Of a DNA stretch of 64,000 nucleotides, positions 1-9,000 are shown piece after piece. Each line of letters begins with the position of its first letter. The first letter of the stretch is position 1. The position numbers were made by a program, and so were the translations under genes. The stretch is from Bacteroidia bacterium (GTDB lineage: Bacteria > Bacteroidota > Bacteroidia > J057), in contig JAUIGE010000002.1 in assembly GCA_030430205.1 (NCBI GenBank), forward strand, positions 372,001 through 436,000, in the 5' to 3' direction. The notes beneath the pieces are model-generated. The model was not told the DNA's origin. It ran no database searches and was given only the letters and a program-made list of their open reading frames with translations.

Positions 1-3000
1 GGTTACAGAAAGCGTATTGCTTATTAAACTTTGGCAGCCTTCGCTATTTTTGATTGACAGAGTATAACTTCCACTTTGGGTCAGCTGGATACTTTGGGTC
101 GTGTCCTGGTTGCTCCAATGGTAGGCAGCCATATTGGCGGGGCCATGGAGACTAACCGTATCTCCGAGGCAAAAGGGCCCTTGAGGGCTCGTCAATACCG
201 GAGCATCCGGTCTTTTAGATACCTTAAATGGCAATTCGTTTTTTGCAAACAGCATCGCCTCTTTTTGGCTTTCTACCTTCAAGAAATAGCTGGCCGAAGA
301 AGGAAGACTATCTGGCAAAAGCCAGTGAAAAACAGAATCTGTGGCATTTCTGCCCACTTCCAGTGCAATATAATTTTGACCGGAATCCGCAGAATAATAG
401 AGATTGACGGAGTCTATCCCACGGGCAGACCAGCTCGCTGTCAGGCTGTCGCCTGTACAATAGCTATCCCCTCCATTCGGCTGAAGGAGGCTTATCAGCT
501 TTGCTGCAAGAACAGTCAAACAAGAATCGGATTGGGCCTTAAGAGGCTCCTGGTTTTTTACCCAATCAATAGAGCGGGAGAAAAAACAATAGGTAGAAGC
601 TTGATTTCCTACGAAAAGGTAGCTGGAATCAATGGCAATTCCCGCTGTCAGGAGGCTATATGCGCCATTGTTTTCTGAAACATAGAGATCATAAGCAGCT
701 GCCCCTACGCCTCCGCTATCATCCTGTGCATGTACAGAAAGGCAAAAAGTCGAATCATTTTTCATCAGGATGCTATCCAGTTCTGAAGCTGGAGCAAAGG
801 CATCCACCAGGTTGACATAGGTGTTGGTGAGCAAGGGGTCATTGATGTCGAAAACAATGCTTGCAAAAGCCGAAATGCTGTCTCCTGTCTGGCTGGAAGT
901 ACGGGCTTTGATAAAATAGGTAACAAAGCCTTCTCCTATTCCGAAGCTATCATTTACGGGTAAATATCCTGCAAAGGGGTCATAAGGCGGCAGGCCTGTA
1001 GCGGGGTCTATGGATTGAAAAACCCAGAATATCTCCCTATTTACTATGTCCAGTCCTGCGGTTACTTCGACATCTACCCCAATGCTGTCTTTCAGACGCA
1101 GGACGGTAGAGTAGGAGCTTCTGTTTGCGGGCACCTGAAATGTCATATTTCGGAAACCAAATTCTCCTAAGGAGAAGCTGGCAAGATTTAAGTCGGCATC
1201 GACTTCCTGACGGACGGTGACCCGCTGTGCGGGTGCATTGGCAAATACAGGATCATTTTCGTAGAAAATGGTATAATCCAAATTGTCTTTTACCGAAACC
1301 CAATGGTCGGTTTCATAGCCTGGAGGGCCTACGATTTCATTCGGATCACATGATCGAACGACGGGGATCAACTCACAGGTATATCCTCCACAACCCAAAG
1401 CTCCTGAAGGATCTCCTGTAATGACATCTCCTATACCTGTGGCACAACCGATCGCATTGGTTACCTTATTACCTCCTGTTTTACAATTGTAAACACTGAT
1501 GGCACATTTAAAGCTGGCATATCCTGCGCCCAAAACACCTCCCCAGCCAGCGCCTGCTATTGCTCCTGCCCCGGTATATTTGATGATATCTTTTGTACAA
1601 CTAACTAGCGTAGTATAACATCCGACATACTGCCAGAAATCCTGGCATTTCTTCGTTGACTCAGTTTTATCATTGCTGCATCTGACCGGGCCTAAGCCCG
1701 GGCCTCCAATACCAGCGCCAGAATTGCCACCGGAGTTGCTGTAATTAAATCCTCCATTGCTATTTTCCGGCGAATACGCATTTCCGGATGTGCCTCCATC
1801 TCCCAAATTTCCATCTGAGCCTGGGGCTCCGGAACCTCCTCCGCTCGGCCCTCCGGGCCCTTTGTCGCCGCCGGGGCCACCGGTATCGCCATCTCCTCCT
1901 TTTCCTCCATCTCCTCCTGTACCTCCGCCACCATTCGATCCGCCCTCTCCTCCGGAACCGCCTTTCCCTCCTGCTCCGCCTGTCTGGCCGGGGCCGGATT
2001 GACCGCCTGTTCCGCCCTGTCCTCCCGCACCTCCGGCCTGTCCGGGGCCGCCCTCTCCCCCTTTTCCACCTTCACCCCCTGGACCCGCAGGTACCTCTTG
2101 CCCGTCAAAAGAAAGGTCCTCAGGAACCCCTATGCCGCCTTTTCCACCTTTGCCTCCCTTTCCGGGAGGGGTGCTAGCATCTCCCGCCCCGCCAGGGCCT
2201 CCTCTGCCGCCAGCCTGACCGGGTTGGCCCGGGCCTCCGGGAATGCCATTTTGGCCGATAGCCGGGATTCGGGCCTGGAACCGTAGGAAAATGGAATCTG
2301 TGCCTACCTGCTGCAGGTAAAAGAAACCGCCATGCAGGTCGTTGAGTGCCGTAAATCGGCTGGGGTCCAGTTTTACTTTGCTTGTATCAAAGCCATGGAT
2401 ACCGCCGCTCGCGGCGATGATGGGCCAGGAAATATCATAGCCCGGTGACCAGCCCGTCAAAAAGCCTGTTTGATTGGTATAGCTACTCAAAGAGGCCATC
2501 AAAATGTGGAAGGGATCGCTTGCGCTGGCGGTTATATCCAGGCGACCTTTGATCCGCAGAAAATCCCAGCCCGGATTCCTGCCTACAGTCCCTTCGGGAT
2601 GGTTTATTTCCCATAAATAGGTAGCTCCTGGCCCCAGGACCGTATCATTGAGCGTCTGCATACCGGGACTGAAACCGGGACTGAATTCATATTCGTTACC
2701 ACAACTGAGGCAAGCAGCCAGGCTGATCCCTGCTACTTCTGCCGAATCCATGATGCCTAAGTCAAAATATAATTGAAAAATGCTATCTCTGAATGCCTGG
2801 GGGTCATTGGCCACGGCCAATACGTCAGGATAAGCCGCCAGGCTATCCTCATTGCTGAGGATAAATTGACGATGTGACTCAGCTACTTTTTGCTGATTGT
2901 CCACAAATAATTCTGTCGTATAGGAAACGACCCTTGCCCGGATAGGGAAATCAGAATATACAAAGTGTTCGAAAGTGGCCGTTGCAAAAAACTGTTCACC

Positions 3001-6000
3001 GGGTTCCAGGTCTTTCGCCAGCAAGGGGATAAATTTGTAAATATTCAACTCAACCCAATCATCTGACTCAAAAACGGTGGTGTCAATCAGGTCTGTCAAT
3101 TTGTACACATCGCCTGCTGTCTGCAGACTCACCAGATTGGAAGCTTTGAGAAAGCCGATTTCTGCTTTGGCATAAGGGACGTCCACATTGCCTGTGTTTT
3201 GAAAAACATAATTAAAAACGGCCTGCCTGCCATGCCTGATGGCATTGGGGCTGCTGTCGAAAACAGCCATTTCCAACTCTGTTGCTACCTCTACTTCCAG
3301 GCCCTTTACCAAGGAAACTTCATCCCCATTGGGGTTGACGGCCACGACATCATATATCCCGAGAGCCACCTGGCTCAGGTCCCACTTCAGGATCAGCTCC
3401 ATGCTGCTGATATAGGACTTGATGCCGGCAGTAGCGACGACATGAGCCATGCTGTCCCGGAGTTCGATCCGTAGGCCGGTTTTGAAGCCTGCGCCTGCCA
3501 GGCGAGTGCTTACTTTGCCTTGTCCCACTTTGTTGGAGGTAATGCTGAGAATGGAAAATGGCAAGGTCCTGGCCAGGATTTCTACTTCCTGTGTGCTGCT
3601 AAAGACCGTTTGGGTTTCTACAAGGATATAATAGGTTCCGGCCTGGGTATTGGGTACCAATACGATTTGATCTGTGCCCAAACGGTATTGGTTTTTGAAG
3701 TCAAAATGGGATGACCCGGGCGTTTTGCCATAAGCTACCCAGACTTCATTGACGCCGCTGCTTTGGTTACTTTTTAGGCTGATCAATAAATCCAGCCCCG
3801 CAGCAACATCTACTTTGTAATAGCGATAATCTCCTATTTTCAAATCGGTCGTGTCAGGAATATTTACCGTCAGCGCCTGAGCATCAATATTCACCCGCCC
3901 ATTGATCTTTTCATTATTGGAAAAATTGGATTCGGGCATGCTATTCGTCGTATTTGCCCGCAAAATGCCCCGGTAATTTCCAGGATTTATTCCTTTGCTT
4001 ATGCCCCGGATTTCTCCCGTGATGCTATCCCCTGCGGCCAGATTAAGGCTTGTCTCAGCATAGGAAAATAGCGGATCAGCAGCACCATCGAATATACTAT
4101 CGAGTGAAAAATAGGCCGCATTGCGGGGGATTCCGGTAAGGGTCCGTGGGCCGATGTTTTTCAGTTCAAATCTGATCGTATCCTTCATCCCCAGCAGTAT
4201 GCTGTCAGGGAAATGTACCTCTGACACCACCAGGTCTCCACTATAAATATGGATAGGCAAAATCTGCACAGGCACTGCGGCCAGGTTGTTTTGCGTCGAA
4301 TCTTCATAGACGCTAGCTTTAGCATTCGTCCTGAGGAGGAGGTAATAATTCCCACTCAGGTAGGAAGGAACCCTTGCCCGGATCGTATCACTGTAGCTGG
4401 CATTTCCAGCGAGGGGGCCCGTTTTTCTTTTCGTTCCTATTAAGCCAATAACACTGGACAAATCTGGCGTATTGCTCAGATAGACAAAATCAGACCAGGA
4501 CTGATTCCCTTTAATGGAAACGGCTCCTTTGTTATCTACTTCATAAGCCAGGTCCGCCAATTGGCTTGCAAAAAGGGTATCCGGGAAATGAGTCTGACTG
4601 ATGGTCAAATCAGGAGGACTTAGCTGATGGATATAAACCTCTCTTGCCAGGACGTTATTCTGGCGGATAGTATCCCGGGCTACACCCATGGATTCATCCA
4701 ACACATAGAGGAAGTAATTTTTTCCGCCCCATCCAAAAGGGATGCCAGCATGGAGCTTGTTTGAATAGGTATCTCCACTGTCCAGTCCCAAATAAATGCC
4801 TCTCGAACCGAGTTTTTGGTCTGAGGGGTCCCATATCGTGTCAGAAGACAGGTAGATGGCATCATTCCAATAAAATTTCCCTAAGTCCAGGGAAGCGGGC
4901 CCCAGGTTTTTGGCAGACAAATCAAAGGCGACAGCATCGCCGCTGGATACGGTATCTGAAGCTGATAAGCCAGTGGCTGCCAAATCCGCCAACAACTGTG
5001 GGCCACCACTGGAGGTGGGAATAAAGAGGGTCGCATTTCCTCCAAAAGCAGTCAGGACAGATCGGTTGTTGGATTCAAAAATGTATTCATAATGCTTTTT
5101 ATGTATATCGGTTTCCACATTAAAATACCATAAGCCCGAAAAATTAGGCGCAACGATATTCGCATGGATCCTCACCGAGTCTCCCGCTGCCAGGCCACCG
5201 CTATGAGCGAAATCGCCCATGCCGACAACAGGGGAAGAGTTACTGGGAACCGAACTCAAAGAAAGTCGATCATGCCAACCGCTGGGAATGGAAGCGATTC
5301 CCTGATTTTTGATCGTCCAACTCAAGGCATAGCTATTTCCGCCATACATGCTGTCTGCCGAAACCGTGATATTTGAAACGATCAAATCAGCATAAGGAAA
5401 GAGGCTAATATTGATGGGCTGAGCGCTTCTCCGGATATTATTTGCCTCCTGGTTAAATTCAAAAACTTCATTTGCAACATCCGTAAACACATATACATAA
5501 AAAGGGCCCTGTAAATTTTTCGCCAAACTGAAGGTGAGCGACTGGCTGTAATCATCGCCATTTTTCAGACTTGTTCCTTGAGTATAAAAAACTTCTCCCA
5601 GATTGATCGATAGGTTGGGGTTAAAAGTATCTACCAGGGATATGTAGATCCGATCCCTCCAGTTCGCAACAGCTGGGGCATTAAATCCTTGATTTTCAAC
5701 CGTCCAATCCACTTTCAGTTTTTGTTCTGTCTGTAATACCGACAGCTGCGCACTGATCGCAGTGGGGACCAAATCCGGAGGAGGAGTGAGGGTGACTTGC
5801 ACAGGGATCGTGGCAGTGCCCAGGTTATTTCCTTCAAATGCACCTTCATAAATATGATTTGACCCATCTGTCAGGATATGGGCAAAATAAGGCCCCATAA
5901 ATGAATAGGGGATGCGCCCCGAAAGCGTATAGGTATAACTGCTGTCAGGATCAAGTTGTCCCGTTGTAAAAAGATGCGTTTTTAGAAGGGTCGCATTTTG

Positions 6001-9000
6001 CAGATTCAAAATACTGTCAGGAGAAAGGAAGGCAATATCTCGCCAGGGCCGAAAAGCGGGAATATTCCCTGCGTTTTTGACCTGATAGGTAAGGGTGATA
6101 TTATCGCCACTGAAAGCGGCAGAAGGCGCGCCGACGCTCAGCATTTTCAGGTCAGGAACGGGAGCCGTTTGGATCAGGATCGTATCCATGATCCAGTTAT
6201 TCCCTTCATTTTTTTCGAGCAAACTGCTGGCAGATGACGCCCTGGGGGCGCCTACAAAGCATTGTTGATTGGGTGTGGCGCAATAGGCATCGCTATTGTC
6301 TGTGGAAATAAATAAGAAATAGCTTCCGCTCAGGTTCCGGGGCAGTTGAAAGGTGGCTGTCTGTATATAGCTTTGACCCGGATTCAGAAAGGAAACATTT
6401 ACTTTTTTTCCCAACAAAATATCTTCCGAAGCGCGCAAATTGTCATCTGAAGAAAGCCAAACGAAATCATTCCAGGTAGTGGAACCCGTTCCCTCTATTC
6501 CCTGATTTTTGACTGTCCAGCTTAAGGTTATATTTTGGGAGGCTGTGCCTGAAGCCGGCAAAGAAGTGCTATCAATAAGCAGGTCGGGCAGTCCTCTGGT
6601 TTTAAATTCAAAGGTATCGCTGGAGGTCGTCAGGCATGCGCTTTTCGATACAACCTGCCAATAGTAACTGGTAAAATAGCTAAGAGAAAGCGGGTTGAAA
6701 TCAATTCTGCTTTGATTTTCCGAGTTTGGAAAAACCGGTTTGCCTGAGCCTTTTTCCCATACATACACATCATACAGCAAGGCATTGTTTCCGGGCAACC
6801 AGGAAAGCCTGAGGGGCAAAGTCTGGTTAACCGCATTATCCGAAGGAAAAGGATTCGTGATCGCTCCGGGCTGAATAGCCGGAGTGACAGTGATGAGAAC
6901 CGAGTCCGAATAACTACAACCACCTGGCGTGACCGCATTCACATGGTAGCTCGTCGTACTTCCCGGACTTACAGAAATGGTATTGGTCGAAGAGCCATCG
7001 GACCAGCTGGCTGTAGCAGCATTGGAAGCTGAAAGGGTGATGGAATTGCCCTGACAAATGGTTGTCAGGCCAGAGCTGGAAATGCCTTCTTTTGAAATAG
7101 AGACTACGGCGGTATCGGAATGCGTTTCGCAATTATTGAGGGTAGAGTAGTGGCTAAGCCAAAATGCTCCGCTGGCGCTTACCGTGATACTGCTGCTGCT
7201 GTCTCCTGTATTCCAGTAGATATTACTGCCGGGAGAGGCACTCAGGACCAGGGTATCTCCCGTGCATATATCCAGTGAAGCACTTGCCGTGATGGAAGGT
7301 TTGGTGGGGCTCGGCTTGACTTCAACATAAAAGGAATCCACAGCTGTACAGCCATTCAGGTTCGTGGCTGACAGCCTGAAAGTCTGGGAAGAAGTGGGTG
7401 TCACCTGGTTAAACCGGCCTTGAGTGCCATTAGCCCAGGTGTAGGCATTGCCGCCTGTACTTGCTGTGAGCAAGGTAGATGCTCCTTCGCAGAGGGAGCT
7501 ATCCCCCGAAATACTCATTTGGAAGGGAGGGAAGTTATTAAAAGTAATGGCCAGGCTATCATTGGCCGGATATTGATCTCCGGTCAATTGGGTATATGCC
7601 TGGATGCTGTAGGAACCGATGGTGGAAAGGTCAACGGTAGCCGTTTTAAAGGTGAAATCCGCCTTTTGCCCACCAGCGATACTCAAACTCCCGACATTTT
7701 CAACAACGGCTGTCTGTCCGTTTAAGCTAAAAGCTACATTGAAAGCCGTGTGGGGCACATTGTCAAAGTTTTGGATACGAACACGGACCGAATCCGCCGA
7801 TCCCAAATTACAAGCTGTCTTTGGGGAAAGGATTTGCACGATGCCCACATCATTGGGTTGAATGGTAAATTCATCCGCTCCCATATCAGGCGCTGTCAGG
7901 TTTCGGATATCTCCATCTATATCCTCTGTGACCTGCGCCAGGGGACTGGCCAATCCTTCCATCGCAATAGTTTGTACATGCAAATCTGTATCAGAAACAA
8001 AGTCAGGATAAATGGAAACGGAGTTGGAGTCCTCCTGGGTGGCATTTATCCAGCTTGTGATATTCGCATGATCGAATCCATTATAATAACCCAGCTTCAG
8101 GCCATTGGAAAATAAATCATTGTGATCGGCATCAGCATAAGTCGGCCTCAGCAGGTATATGGCATATCCTCTCCCTGAATTCGCAAAAATATTATTGGAA
8201 ATCCGATGATCGGTTGAAAAAGAGGGGTTGAAAAAGGCCCGCCCATTCAGGCTGTCCGTGCTATAGACATGCACGCTATTATGCAAAATGTCCAAATAGT
8301 CCGAGCTTGAGACAAAGATGCCATAGGCAGTGGTTGTTCCGCCTACTGAAATAAAATTGTTGACAATTTGCGCTTTTGATCCGCTGCTTCCGCTTGCTAC
8401 ATACAGGTATAGGCCATATCCGGTAGCTGCCTGGATGTCATTTTTTTCTATCCGAAATGCCCCGGAGGAGAAAGAACCATTTATCCCCGAAAAATTGCTG
8501 CTATAAGCATTCAGGCTGGAAATGTCATTCCCTTTAATCAAAAGGCCGTCCTGACTCTCAAAATAAATAGCCTGGAAATATTGATTCCGAAAGGAATTAT
8601 GGAGGACTGCATTGCCCTTCTCATAGTAAGTTAGGTTCAGTCCGCTGATGCATATCCCTATGCTTCCATAGTCAAAAATGCTGTTCTGAAAGCTATTGTT
8701 GGAATCGAGCAAACTGCCCTCATTTGCATAAACCAATGCTTCAGTCCAGCCGGGAGAAGTTGTAGGGACACCCCAAAAATGCACCTTGTCAAAGGTATTG
8801 CAACTCGCCCCTTCCCGTATGTCAACAAGGCGATTATTTAGGTAGAAAAGGCTATCTGTGGCCTTGATGGTCATTGACCTGAAAGTAATGCCATCGGCGC
8901 CCTTGAGTTGCAGGACATAATTTTGGAAAAAATCCTGTGAATCATAGGTCAATATGACCTGGCTGCTGTCATCAGATTCAGATCTGAACAGGATGGGAGT

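Noticed and set aside
1692-2286. Several overlapping open frames on both strands in the GC-rich glycine block
   Set aside because: They exist because GGx-type codons lack stops in other frames. The minus frame continuous with the giant protein explains the DNA.
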